NCBI GenBank assembly: GCA_019915015.1
Contig: JAHBBC010000015.1
Span: 1,116,001 to 1,180,000 of the forward strand
Direction of reading: 5' to 3'
Source: Auriscalpium vulgare
Taxonomy: Eukaryota; Basidiomycota; Agaricomycetes; Russulales; Auriscalpiaceae
DNA length: 64,000 nucleotides
Notes under the pieces: model-generated
The model's database searches: none
Seen by the model: the letters and a program-made list of their open reading frames with translations, nothing else
What the model was told of the DNA's origin: nothing
Position numbers and translations under genes: made by a program
In this document: in pieces, positions 54,379 to 64,000 of the stretch
Layout of the letters: each line of letters starts with the position of its first letter
How positions within the stretch are numbered: position 1 is the stretch's first letter

Positions 54379-57300
54379 GTGCTCACCCAGGTGGCTGGGC
54401 TTAGCCACCCTGGTCCGCTAATAGTCGTAGGCGGGCCGCGAATATCGACTGCTAACACTCTTCATAACACATCACTTTCAATTGGGTTTGGAAACGGCGA
54501 TGGTTCGAGCCTCCTGGGTCGCGGAGAGGGCACACCCTCAACCGCCGGGGCCGCCCTCAGTGACGTGACCGAGGAGTTTGCAGGCGGAGCTGCATCGTCA
54601 GCCGGCACACAGAACGCACACCAGCGTACACAAAACCGAAATACACGAACAATTAATATTACCCCCACCGAGCGGCAAGCCATAGTTAAGCGATCTGGAA
54701 AAAAGAAAGGAAAAAATGTCAAAGCAAACGTACGACTCGCCACCCAAAACATAAACGGGAAAAACAAACACCACACCGCACCCGGGGAATCAAAAAGCAA
54801 ATGGACGGACATACGGAAGACCATGAAGGAACTACGCATAGGCATACTAGCGCTTCAAGAAACGAAAATAAACGATGAACAGCTAGAAGAAATCAGGACG
54901 CGATGTCAGAAAACGCTTCGAATCTTCAACTCACCACTGCCGGAAAACCCATCCGCCTCGGCGGGAGTAGCGTTCGCGCTGAACAAAGAAACCATCAGAA
55001 CAGACGAAGCGTTCGTAACAACCCTGATTGAAGGGCGAGCCATGGTACTCAACATCAAGTGGAACGAAAGCGAAACACTAAACATACTGAACATATATGC
55101 CCCTAACAGCCCGAGCGCGCACCCGGCATTCTGGGCCAAAGTAGAAAGACGCCTCCTAGAAGAACAGATAACTCACCTCGACTACCTGCTTGGAGACTTC
55201 AACCTCGTCGAGGATGCCCGGGACCGTTCACCCTCACACCCCGACGACGACAACGCAGTAGCGGCCCTACGAGAATTTAGACAGAATTACGGCCTCGTAG
55301 ATGCATGGCGTAGAGACAACGAAAACGAAAGGGTATTCACGTACCGGCACAATACGAACCACAGTAAATCGCGCCTTGACAGAATATACACAACAGAAGA
55401 ACACTCAAAGACCGCACACGATTGGGAAGTGCATACCAAAGCCCTACCCTCCGACCACGACACGGTCAGCGTTCGACACGCCATGAAATCAGCTCCGTAC
55501 ATAGGACACGGCCGATGGACATGGCCAATATTCCTGACTGACGACCAGAAACTATTGAAGACGGTTGAGGACCTGGGCCAACAGCTAGAGAAAGACCTAA
55601 ACCAACTCACAAATGACCGACATGAGTCGAACCCGCAAGTCCTTTGGCAGGACTTCAAAACTAAAATTACGGCTGCCGCGAAGAAAACAGCCAAGACAGC
55701 GGTAAACAAGATATCAACGAAACTCACCAAACTCCGGGCAGAGGCAAAAGAAATCGCCAATGACCCAACCCTAGATGAAAGCGAAGAAACTCGTCGCAAA
55801 GAATCAGATATGGCGGAGGAAATAGAGCACCTTGAACGGAAACGACGGGATGCAGCCCAAAGGTCGTCCCAAGCCCGCTGGGCCCTAAAAGGCGAATCAA
55901 TAGGAAAATATTGGTCCAAAGCAAATAAAGACAACAAACCACGAGACATAATGCTCCGCCTCAAAAAACCGAGAGGAGAAAACGAGCCGGCAAGACCCCC
56001 CAGCTACGAGACGAAATCCCGCCAAATGGCGGAACTGGCCGCCAATTACCATGACCAACTACAAGACGCTGAAACAAAATTCTTTGACGAGCAAGCCGAC
56101 TACGAGGAAAACGAACAGTCGGTCCTCAGCGCGATCCCAGAGAAACAGAGGATGAAAAATGACGACGCACCCGAACTCAGGACAGAAGTCACCGAAAACC
56201 AGGTGATAGCAGCCCTAAAAAGCGCAAAAAATGGCACTGCAACGGGCCTAGACGGCTGCCCATACGAAGTATGGAAAGCCCTACATGAAAGACACAAAAC
56301 AGCAGTCAAGGCAGACAAACCGAGCTTCAACATAACAAAAACACTCACAATAGTGTTCCAGGATATCCAACGCCATGGAATAGACCCGAGGACAACATTC
56401 ACCACTGGATGGATGTGCCCCATCTACAAAAAGAAAGACCGCACAGACATAGCAAACTATAGGCCAATTACCCTACTGAACACGGACTACAAACTGATGA
56501 CCAAGGTCCTAGCAATGCAGCTGGCAAAGTACATCAGCCCACTAATCCACGAAGACCAAGCTGGCTTCGTACCGGGACGCTCGATATCGGACCATGTCCG
56601 GCTGGCCCAGACAATGATTGACTACGCAGAGGCCACCGAACAGGATGGCGTAATAATCGCACTTGACCAAGAAAAGGCATACGACAAAATAAAGCATGAG
56701 TACCTCTGGAAAACCCTGGAGAGATTCAACCTACCGGATTGTTTCATCAAAACAGTCCGCACGCTGTACAAAAGCGCATACACAAAAGTCAATATAAATG
56801 GCCTCATGAGCGACCCCTTCCAGGTCCGACGAGGTGTCCGGCAAGGCGACCCGCTGTCTTGTCTACTCTTTAACCTTGCAATTGAACCACTCGCCTGCAT
56901 GTTCCGCAGATCGCCAAACCTCCGCGGTTACCAACTCCCGGGCCTACTAGAAAAACTGGTCATCAATTTATTCGCGGACGACACGATCCTCTACCTGGCA
57001 AAATTAGACAGATATGAAGACGTGGAAAAATTACTCAACTCCTGGTGCGCCGCCTCAGGCGCCAAACTCAACACAGATAAAACCGAGTTCATACCAATAG
57101 GAACCCAAGCCCACAGGCGAGAAGTAGTAACCCACCGGAAACTGTCGCCCACTCAGCAACCGCTCCCCGAAACCGCGCGGATAGCAGAAGATGGAACTGC
57201 CATACGATACCTTGGAGGGTACGTCGGGAACGACATCGACAACACAATCCCTTGGGGCCCTGTACTTGACAAAATTAGTCAACGCCTCCAGACCTGGAGT

Positions 57301-59595
57301 AAATTCTTCCCATCCCTAAGGGGTAAAAAAGCAATTGTACAGATGTTCGTAGGAGGATGCTCACAATACCTGGCAAAAGTGCAAGGGATGCCCCGCCCAA
57401 TAGAAAAAGCACTTGTGAAATTAGTCAGAGACTTCATCTGGAAGGAGGACACAAAACGAGCACCGATAGACCTTGCGCACCTGTACCGCCCGCAATCGCA
57501 AGGCGGACTTGACCTCCTGGACATCGAGGCCAGGAACACAGCAATCGAAATAACTTGGCTACGCAGCTACTTAGACCTCACAGAAACACGACCAAGATGG
57601 GCCTATGCCACGGATGCCCTCATCGCAAAAATCTCGAAAGTACCTGATCTAGCAAAACTAAATACCTACCTGCAAACGTGGACCATTCCACTGCGAGGCA
57701 TAAACGCTGCAAAACTCCCATCTGGCGTCATACGAATGCTCGCTGCAGCGAAGACGCACAATGTGGACTTCTCCGCGCTAAAACTCTCGGACGACTTGAA
57801 GCAGCAGCTACCCGCCTGGTTCCACATAGGAACCGTGAAATCCCGACCAATCGCAGACAAAGCAAAATGTCTGATGAACAACCATGGAATCAGAAACACC
57901 GGTGACTTAATAAGAGCAGCGAAAAGACTAACCGAACGTGTAAACGGGCGCAACCACTACGCCCGCTCAAACTGCGCGTGCAACGACTGCCGCACCGACA
58001 AAGCGGACAAGTGCGAGAACCCACACAAATGCGCCCTAGAAGCAAAATTAATGCTTGAGAACATGGACGAAAAAACGAACCCAACAAGACCTGAACCAAA
58101 AGACGGGCTCTCCTTCACACACAGACGTCGAGAGAAACACAGGAAAGCCATCGAGAACAAAGAGGAGGTCATGTTCGACCCATCCGTTACCATAAACAAG
58201 CTAGCAGACGGCTTCAGAGTTTTCACGGACCCTAAAAGCAAATCAAGGATCCCAGCCCACCGTATAGATGGCCCAGGGAGAGGGAGTAACAACATGAGAC
58301 CTGTGAAACATGTATATACAGACGGATCATGCATCAACAACGGAAAAATCAACTCACAATGCGGAAGCGGGGTGTGGTTTGGCGAAGACCACCCCGACAA
58401 CCTGGCACTCCACGTCGGCGGAGAAGCCAACACAAATAACATAGGAGAGCTTGCTGCAGTAATTGCCACCTTGACACAACAAGACGACCTGACCCCCCTC
58501 CTAATCCACACGGACTCAAACCACGTCAAAAAGGGACTTACAGAAAACCTCAAAAAATGGGAAGATAAAGGCTGGATCGGCGTCGCAAACGCGGAATACT
58601 TCCAAGCCGCAGCATATAGGATGCGCATCAGATCAGCGACGGTCACCTTCAACTGGGTTAAAGGCCACACGGGCATCGCAGGAAATGAAGGGGCCGACCG
58701 AAAGGCCGAGGAGGGTGCCCGGAAAAGCACCCCCGACGCCATAAACCTATCTATCCCACCCAAGTGGAGAATCACAGGAGCCAAGCTGGCTGCGACAACA
58801 CAATCACTAGCGTACAGAGGAGTGAGACAAACGATAGAAGCAAAGCCAGACACAAGGTCAGGCCCAAAGAGCCAAATAGAACTTGCCAGAGACGCATTGG
58901 AAGCCTTCACCGGGCACAAGGAAACGGACGAAACCCTATGGAAGGGAATCAGATCGGACGACATAAGGAAAAACATTCAAACCTTCTTATATAGAGCCTG
59001 CCAGAAAAGCTATAAGACAGGAGACTTTTGGTTCAACGCCCACGACGCAGAGAAAGCCAAGTGCAGTACGTGCCAAGAGCCAATCGAGTCACTCGCCCAC
59101 ATCCTATGCGAGTGCGAGTGCGACGCAAGAGAAACCATCTGGAAACTCGCTAAGGACCTATGGCCACACGGCGACGAATCCTGGCCCGACATATCACTAG
59201 GAATCGTCCTAGCATGCGGAAACCTGACGGTCGAGAGAGATAGATCGGGAGAACCCGACAACCCGCGTGCCGAACGGAACCAGGGAGCGACCAGACTCCT
59301 CCGAATCCTTATCTCCGAATCGGCCCACCTGATCTGGGTCCTGCGATGCGAACGCGCGATTGCAGGTAAAACCCACACCCACGATCAAATAACCAGAAGA
59401 TGGACTAACAAAATAAACGACCGACTACACATAGACAAAAATATTGCATCCAAAATACTAAGAACGCCAGCCGCCTACGGCCGCGCCCATAGGACCTGGA
59501 AAGGCACCCTAGACAAAGAGTCCTCCCTACCGGAGGATTGGGCGAAGAAAAAAGAGGTTTTAGTGGGTATACGACCGCCACGCTCCCCCATCTAA
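54379..59595 (+). CDS. LINE ORF2: endonuclease, reverse transcriptase, RNase H
   Basis: About 1738 codons open. AP-type endonuclease at about residues 117-370 (ATQNINGK, LQETKI, LGDFNLVED, SRLDRIY, LPSDHD); reverse transcriptase at about 670-915 (YRPITLLNTDYKL, QAGFVPGRS, ALDQEKAYDKI, GVRQGDPLSC, catalytic FADD near 864); RNase H at about 1310-1450 (YTDGSC, E in NIGELAAV, HTDSNH, KGHTGIAGNEGAD); C-terminal C-x2-C-x9-H-x4-C cluster near 1560 (KCSTCQEPIESLAHILCEC). All catalytic motifs are intact. The open frame starts at a GTG; the first in-frame ATG upstream of or within the early endonuclease is absent until about 54821, inside the domain, so initiation by reinitiation or from a non-AUG codon must be considered. 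Confidence 0.92.
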   Translation: MLTQVAGLSHPGPLIVVGGPRISTANTLHNTSLSIGFGNGDGSSLLGRGEGTPSTAGAALSDVTEEFAGGAASSAGTQNAHQRTQNRNTRTINITPTERQAIVKRSGKKKGKNVKANVRLATQNINGKNKHHTAPGESKSKWTDIRKTMKELRIGILALQETKINDEQLEEIRTRCQKTLRIFNSPLPENPSASAGVAFALNKETIRTDEAFVTTLIEGRAMVLNIKWNESETLNILNIYAPNSPSAHPAFWAKVERRLLEEQITHLDYLLGDFNLVEDARDRSPSHPDDDNAVAALREFRQNYGLVDAWRRDNENERVFTYRHNTNHSKSRLDRIYTTEEHSKTAHDWEVHTKALPSDHDTVSVRHAMKSAPYIGHGRWTWPIFLTDDQKLLKTVEDLGQQLEKDLNQLTNDRHESNPQVLWQDFKTKITAAAKKTAKTAVNKISTKLTKLRAEAKEIANDPTLDESEETRRKESDMAEEIEHLERKRRDAAQRSSQARWALKGESIGKYWSKANKDNKPRDIMLRLKKPRGENEPARPPSYETKSRQMAELAANYHDQLQDAETKFFDEQADYEENEQSVLSAIPEKQRMKNDDAPELRTEVTENQVIAALKSAKNGTATGLDGCPYEVWKALHERHKTAVKADKPSFNITKTLTIVFQDIQRHGIDPRTTFTTGWMCPIYKKKDRTDIANYRPITLLNTDYKLMTKVLAMQLAKYISPLIHEDQAGFVPGRSISDHVRLAQTMIDYAEATEQDGVIIALDQEKAYDKIKHEYLWKTLERFNLPDCFIKTVRTLYKSAYTKVNINGLMSDPFQVRRGVRQGDPLSCLLFNLAIEPLACMFRRSPNLRGYQLPGLLEKLVINLFADDTILYLAKLDRYEDVEKLLNSWCAASGAKLNTDKTEFIPIGTQAHRREVVTHRKLSPTQQPLPETARIAEDGTAIRYLGGYVGNDIDNTIPWGPVLDKISQRLQTWSKFFPSLRGKKAIVQMFVGGCSQYLAKVQGMPRPIEKALVKLVRDFIWKEDTKRAPIDLAHLYRPQSQGGLDLLDIEARNTAIEITWLRSYLDLTETRPRWAYATDALIAKISKVPDLAKLNTYLQTWTIPLRGINAAKLPSGVIRMLAAAKTHNVDFSALKLSDDLKQQLPAWFHIGTVKSRPIADKAKCLMNNHGIRNTGDLIRAAKRLTERVNGRNHYARSNCACNDCRTDKADKCENPHKCALEAKLMLENMDEKTNPTRPEPKDGLSFTHRRREKHRKAIENKEEVMFDPSVTINKLADGFRVFTDPKSKSRIPAHRIDGPGRGSNNMRPVKHVYTDGSCINNGKINSQCGSGVWFGEDHPDNLALHVGGEANTNNIGELAAVIATLTQQDDLTPLLIHTDSNHVKKGLTENLKKWEDKGWIGVANAEYFQAAAYRMRIRSATVTFNWVKGHTGIAGNEGADRKAEEGARKSTPDAINLSIPPKWRITGAKLAATTQSLAYRGVRQTIEAKPDTRSGPKSQIELARDALEAFTGHKETDETLWKGIRSDDIRKNIQTFLYRACQKSYKTGDFWFNAHDAEKAKCSTCQEPIESLAHILCECECDARETIWKLAKDLWPHGDESWPDISLGIVLACGNLTVERDRSGEPDNPRAERNQGATRLLRILISESAHLIWVLRCERAIAGKTHTHDQITRRWTNKINDRLHIDKNIASKILRTPAAYGRAHRTWKGTLDKESSLPEDWAKKKEVLVGIRPPRSPI

Positions 59596-59778
59596 CGGGG
59601 AAAACGGGCGGACCCGGAGTCCCACACGTTGTGCGTAACGCATTTTTCCTCGGACCAGACCCTCGGGTCTGTTTTAGCGGGTTTGGTGGGACGCGACGGT
59701 TGTGTAGTATACTTAAGTACATGTACAACCCCAGTAGTCCGTCGCCGCTAAATCATATCGCTTGTCCAAAAAAAAAAA

Positions 59779-59791
59779 GATCTACGACCAC
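59779..59791 (+). repeat. Target-site duplication, right of the LINE
   Basis: GATCTACGACCAC immediately after the A-tail; identical to 51117-51129. Confidence 0.9.
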
Positions 59792-60163
59792 ATGCGGCTG
59801 GAGATGCTAAATGAGCTACTCAAATTCATTGAAGGTCAATTGGTCGACATCCCGGCCCTTCGCACTCAAGGGCTGGAAGTCAAGGCCATCATCGACGAAG
59901 TCATGGCTGTCACCGATCAGCATCCGCGTGCACGGATGCCAGATGGAACAACGAGTAACTTGCTACGCGCCGCAGCGAACCTGGTCGTTCGCAGCGAGGC
60001 GCTCATCAAGTGGGTGCGTACGATGGCGTTGCGTGAGTTGGGATTGACCTACCGTGGGGAGGAATACCTTGCATCTGTCCTCAACGCTCGGGGCATTAGG
60101 CGAGACGGGTTACTCAAGTGTTTCGACTTTTTGTTCGGTCTCGCCTACTGGCAGGACGGATAG

Positions 60164-60724
60164 CCTGCTCGCAGCTAAATTCGCCGTTGACAGCTCTGAA
60201 TTCTCGATAACTGGTCGTGCTGACCTGCTCGATGCATGATGCGCCGGGTTGAGATGCTCCGGCATTAGACGATGTTCTCCTCTACTTTTTCAGTTATCAT
60301 GCCCCAGGCGCCACCCTTCTCAACTACCTCGTTGCTTGTCGCATGGATAGTCTAGCAAAGTCGCTCATTGTTTCCCGATCTATCTGACCATACTCACACT
60401 TCTACTACACATTCTGCAGCTGGCCTTCGCTATCAATCGACTTCCGAGTCGTGACGTTCGGGGAGGATACTAAGGTTGCGCGGCACGCTGGAGGTAGATC
60501 TAGGTAGATATACTGAATACATTCGTCGCTGCGCGATAAAGTATAAGAATACATGACAAATTGGTGAAGCGCTCCAAAGTTTATAAACGCTGCGCGAAAG
60601 TAAGATACACATGGCGAGGCGCTGCAGTAATGCAGGATGTGGTACACGCTATAGAACATGGAAATCGTATAGGACTCATCGCACACCATGTGGTCGGTGA
60701 CTCTAGAGCCTCCGCCCTTCGGCG
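60164..60724. other. Intergenic, no gene seen
   Basis: Contains a stretch (60265-60365) resembling 50110-50200, probably a flank shared by copies of the membrane-protein family. Confidence 0.35.
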
Positions 60725-61270
60725 TCAATTCCCCATCCCATGCAGAGGCGTATTGCACTGGCCTCGTCTAATCGAGAACCACGAGTGAAGGAATAAGGGG
60801 TCGGAACGAGCATCAAACTTGCCCAAGCTGATGAGGGCAATATGAGTCTCGGGAACGTCGCCTAGAATCCAAAGTTGACATCCCTTCGGGTCAGGGAGCC
60901 TCAGGAGGTCGGTCGGCCTTGCGATGACGTCGATGCTTCTGACGATGTCGGCAGATTGGATAGACGGAACAGCAAGGAGATCTTGAGCAAGTAAATCTTA
61001 CACTCAAGCAAGCTGAGCTTGACATTGGGCGACGCGGCGCTCGACCGCGGTCAGTCTCTGAGCAATCACCTCGTTGTCTTTCACATCGTCTTGGCGAGAC
61101 GTCACGTCTCCACGTAGCTTGTCCCACTGTGTGACGGCGGGAATATTTCCATTCTTGCCGATGTTGTCGAGCAATATGAGGACAAAGTTGTTATGAGATC
61201 GGGAAGCTTCGAGGGCGCTTTCTACAGGCGGGGGCGGTGGTGGTGGCGACAAAGCGTTGCTGTGAGACAT
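60725..61270 (-). pseudogene. Possible decayed gene with two in-frame stops
   Basis: An ATG at 61270 opens a frame with a seven-proline run and an amphipathic helical stretch (LRGDVTSRQDDVKDNEVIAQ), ending at TGA (61004). The same frame has a TAA two codons later and then stays open for about 90 more codons to 60725 (DLLAVPSIQSADIVRSIDVI...KGCQLWILGDVPETH). No intron of plausible length removes both stops. It may be a pseudogene, or a genuine 88-residue protein followed by an accidental ORF. Confidence 0.3.
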
Positions 61271-62329
61271 TGTTAGTATTACTGAGAAAGCGTACATAGG
61301 ACGAGAGTAGGGAGATGGGCGTGTACGTTGCGATGTAAACGTACTCAGCTAGACGTTCGGAATCAAGGACTCTTGAGTCTCTGTCAGTGTCTCGCGCTGC
61401 TCCGAGAGTCCGAGTCCAAATCGACATCACGTGCCGCCGCCACTGTACTACTAGTACCGGCTGATCGACTATCATCGGCCGCCGTTCGTTCAGTCTGCTT
61501 CCAGGAGACTACACCGCCACAATGAACCTGGCCGCTCAACGTCGTTCACACGGGCGTAAGTAGACAGCTCAAGTGATGGTATTGAAGGCGGCGGTGATTT
61601 CGTGGCCCCGTCGAGTAACTCACCGACATCTCAGCCCATCCGACAAACATACTACATATCCCTCGACACGGAGGCAAAGCGTGTGGTGCAAAAAGCGTGC
61701 GTATCTCGTTTATCGCCTCAGTACTGGTCCTCATGGAGCATACAAGGAATTGAAGACAGCGACCTGCCTCTGAGACCCCGGGCGTGTCTTGGATTGCCTC
61801 GTAGCTCTCGTAGCTGCTAGTTCGACGGTCGGGAACATGTCCAGGATATCACTACGAACCTGGAACCGTGGCGCATATACCCCAGCCATTTCGAGTGGAC
61901 TGCCTCATCCTCGATACATGCGGTGCAGAGCAGCATGGCTGTTGGTCTGACTCTGGTGGCCTGCAAGGTTCGACCACGGTGAACTCCCACGTCGGACATG
62001 GGCAGATGCTCCTTCTCCTGATCATCACGCCCACCTTTTCCAGCATCCATATCACTTGTTGCATGGATACGTCGAGCGACTGCCTCACTGACACGCAATC
62101 CAGTTGATTGCACACACGCTGTGCTCCGCTCTGTACACACTCTGCAGACAGGCTACCAAAGTCTTCGAGGCCGATCAACTTCGTGACATGGCAGTTGATC
62201 TTATCTCCCGCGCCGTTCCGCTGCCTACCGCTGCATCCACGTCGTTTATATAGCTCACGACCGGCTCTTCGAAGGCGATCATCAAGCGCTCGTTCCTCTT
62301 CGTTACCACCCTCCCCCTCCCCTCTGTCA
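61271..62329. other. Intergenic, no supported gene
   Basis: Short ORFs on both strands with no domain or splice support. The right end holds the promoter of the following gene (tttatatagctcacgac near 62246). Confidence 0.35.
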
Positions 62330-63702
62330 ATGACCACAGCGGTGTGTTCTGCGGCGTGGCGCTGGGTATGTTTTGCTTCTGGTAAACGATGCTCAGACTG
62401 TGCTCACTATGCTGTAGGCAGACAACAGCAATGGCCAGGACCCATGCCAGCTGGACTCGCTGATCACTGCATCTTGTGTAAATGCCTGTGCGTCGCCCGT
62501 TCATTCTTCCGCCGACTTATCTGAGGCAGGGTTCAGCTGCCTCGCAGACCCCGGACACATGCCGCTGCAGTACCATCGCCTATTCGCTCAGTGCTGCGTG
62601 CACAAAGTGTACGGGGGTATCTTCTGTCTTGCCGTGAGCACCTTCAGCTTCTCGCGACACGCCGGCCTGATGATCGTCTTTCTCAGGTTCACTGCATGGA
62701 CGCTGACATGTAGTACGGTAGTTCCAAACGGAACGTAAGTAATTATCTGGCATATGTGCATGGCGGCTCTAATCCGACCACTCAGACTGCCCAAATCTTA
62801 TGGTGAGGGCTACGACATCCCGCAGTGGGCGACGCTGCCTCTTGGATTCGTACGTTGTTGACATTTTCCCTGGCTGTTGGCTTTGATGAAGCTCTTATGT
62901 AGGATGACACTTGGAATTTAACAGCAGCAACTTTGCTGGCCGTGTCGAGTAAGCATCGCTCAGCGTCTTAGGGCGAATCTCACCGCTTTCCAGCACCGCC
63001 TCTCCAAGGGACGATTTCCGGTGTTACAGAATCCTCAACACCTGAGACGGCATCATCCTCCAGCCTCCCCGACACAGCGTCAACGTCGTCAATGACGCCA
63101 TCAACGAATTCTCCAACCACAGCAGTCACCGCTCCCTCCCTTACATCCGTTACATCCTCGCCGAGTAGTGAGATTTCGTGGACCTCAGACAAGATCCCGA
63201 CACCCTCTGCGCAGCACTCACTTAGCACCTCCACTACCTCCACTATCAACACTAGTCCGGATCCTGCCATACCGCACAGCACACTTACGCCAGTATCGTA
63301 TTCCGATACGACCAGCCCGTCTCCCGCGTCTGCCCTCCTAGCGTCTGCGTCTGTATCACCTCCCTCAGACAAGCGCATGAACCCGGGTACGATCTCCGCC
63401 ATCTCTCTGGGCATCTTCGCGTGTCTCGCGCTCCTTGCGCCCGCGATCATCCTTCTCATACGGCGCAAATTCTTCCGGCCGCCTCCCCAGGCCGCACCTT
63501 CCAGTCCTACCACGACGTCGTTCCTGCCGGACCTCCACACACGCGAGCCCAAGTTCAGGCAGTTCACGATGTGGCGATCTCGGTCTGTAGTCGCGCGGAG
63601 GGTGCGTCTTCTCTCTATCTGATGGGCAGATTGCTTGCTATTTATAACTGACGCGGCGTGGTGTAGGCCCAGAGCATTTACACGCAGCTTCCGGAGAACT
63701 GA
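62330..63702 (+). CDS. Ser/Thr-rich single-pass surface protein
   Basis: Eight exons (62330-62365, 62418-62477, 62530-62633, 62687-62734, 62786-62849, 62903-62948, 62994-63601, 63667-63702) give 333 residues with all phases matching. The N-terminal ectodomain has the cysteine layout of a common basidiomycete surface family: CSAAWRWADNSNGQDPC, TCRCSTIAYSLSAACTKC, then WTLTC and IPQWATLPL. A Ser/Thr/Pro-rich, probably O-glycosylated stalk follows (about 130-230), then one membrane helix (ISAISLGIFACLALLAPAIILL) with a basic stop-transfer (IRRKFF), and a cytosolic tail of about 60 residues. No signal peptide precedes the first Cys in this model, so an upstream exon has probably been missed. Role unknown; a wall-linked or sensing function is conjecture. 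Confidence 0.75.
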
Positions 63703-64000
63703 TTGGGCTGCCCAACTCGACATATCAATCCATGATGCATGCCGTCGAACGTTTCAGCGCGCCAGGAGCAGCGTATTGCTGTTGCTTGCCGCCATACGGC
63801 GAACAGTTTGTTATTCGGCCCGTCTGACATGACGGGACTGTCAGTGACTCTGGGAGCTCCTGACGGGCGGACCACCGAGGACTTACATTTTGTTGTATGC
63901 ATGTGCCTGCTATGTATGTTTGTACGCGCACGGGCATCCACTATCTGACGCGGCTTTGCCCTTGACCCCCACGCCGACTAATCGCATCAAGTTGTTGCGT
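63703..64000. other. Downstream flank, no gene seen
   Basis: Only short overlapping ORFs to the end of the window. Confidence 0.35.

Larger units (their letters stand above)
51130..59778 (+). mobile_element. Non-LTR retrotransposon (LINE), apparently full length
   Basis: 8649 bp, bounded by a perfect 13-bp target-site duplication and ending in 11 A (59768-59778). It contains ORF1 with a zinc knuckle and ORF2 with AP-type endonuclease, reverse transcriptase and RNase H, as in fungal L1/Tad-like elements. Inserted in the same orientation as copy B of the membrane-protein family. ORF2 is intact; ORF1 carries a frame problem (see ORF1). Confidence 0.93.
50589..60163 (+). pseudogene. Membrane-protein family, copy B, split by a LINE and decayed
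   Basis: The 5' part: exon 1 at 50589 (MSAPTPVTDLR); exon 2 at 50680 with the membrane helix (AAVVFSILAVAMTLCVLIL), which hits TAA where copy A has Trp (TGG); and exon 3 from about 50861 (LYNKFRRDDDILPDG...). At 51129 it is cut by the LINE and resumes at 59779 with the C-terminal domain (YDHMRLEMLNELLKFIEG...VMAVTDQHPRARMPDG...GLAYWQDG, stop 60163). Small indels in exon 3 shift frames before the break. The 3' part remains a clean 133-codon ORF at 59762-60163 that opens within the LINE A-tail. The gene was probably already damaged by the premature stop. Confidence 0.75.

Noticed and set aside
57957..58976. 339-codon minus-strand ORF
   Set aside because: Antisense shadow of the LINE ORF2 RNase H region.
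1..64000. CRISPR arrays, operons, bacterial-type origins or horizontally acquired bacterial genes
   Set aside because: Introns, gene spacing and gene families are those of a fungal nuclear genome; no regularly spaced short repeats are present.

Overview
This is a 64-kb piece of a fungal nuclear genome, almost certainly an Agaricomycete (Basidiomycota; possibly Polyporales, but that is a guess). The evidence is gene structure: many 50-60-nt GT-AG introns, short exons including a 9-nt microexon, GC-rich third codon positions, and the gene set (cytochrome b2, Tim22, eIF4G, LCMT1, alpha-arrestin, OYE). All splice sites were read by eye and the main gene models were checked for reading-frame consistency. 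No database search was possible.

Layout. (1) 1-15.9 kb is accessory DNA built from head-to-tail segmental duplications (units starting at about 1, 6984 and 12180, plus a diverged fourth from about 14080). Each unit carries one member of a family of tiny secreted cysteine-containing proteins. Units 1 and 2 also carry decayed remains of a DUF202 membrane-protein gene; unit 4 carries its only intact coding set. A cupredoxin-like pseudogene lies in unit 1. (2) 15.4-25.3 kb: the unit-4 DUF202 gene is split in its first intron by a 9-kb Ty3/Gypsy-type LTR retrotransposon with an intact 2822-residue Gag-Pol and LTRs that look identical. (3) 25.8-49.6 kb is ordinary, gene-dense DNA: a cytochrome b2-type lactate dehydrogenase, three genes of unknown function, Tim22, a broken FMN-barrel (CREG-like) gene, an old yellow enzyme with a 1-nt frameshift, eIF4G, leucine carboxyl methyltransferase 1 (LCMT1) and an alpha-arrestin. 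Between LCMT1 and the arrestin (44.7-46.75 kb) is a mosaic of internally deleted LCMT1 pieces and copies of an unrecognised single-pass membrane-protein family. (4) 50.5-60.2 kb: a further copy of that family is interrupted by a non-LTR retrotransposon (LINE) of about 8.65 kb with a 13-bp target-site duplication, A-tail, ORF1 and a 1738-residue ORF2. (5) 60.7-63.7 kb: a doubtful pseudogene, then a Ser/Thr-rich single-pass surface protein gene.

The core genes are unrelated housekeeping functions (mitochondrial import, lactate oxidation, translation initiation, PP2A methylation, trafficking adaptor) and do not form a pathway. The most unusual material is the small secreted-protein array with its tiny conserved last exon, the retrotransposon in an intron of an otherwise intact DUF202 gene, the LINE with intron-like gaps and a CG-repeat frameshift in ORF1, the 9-nt microexon carrying a haem-ligand histidine, and the new membrane-protein family.
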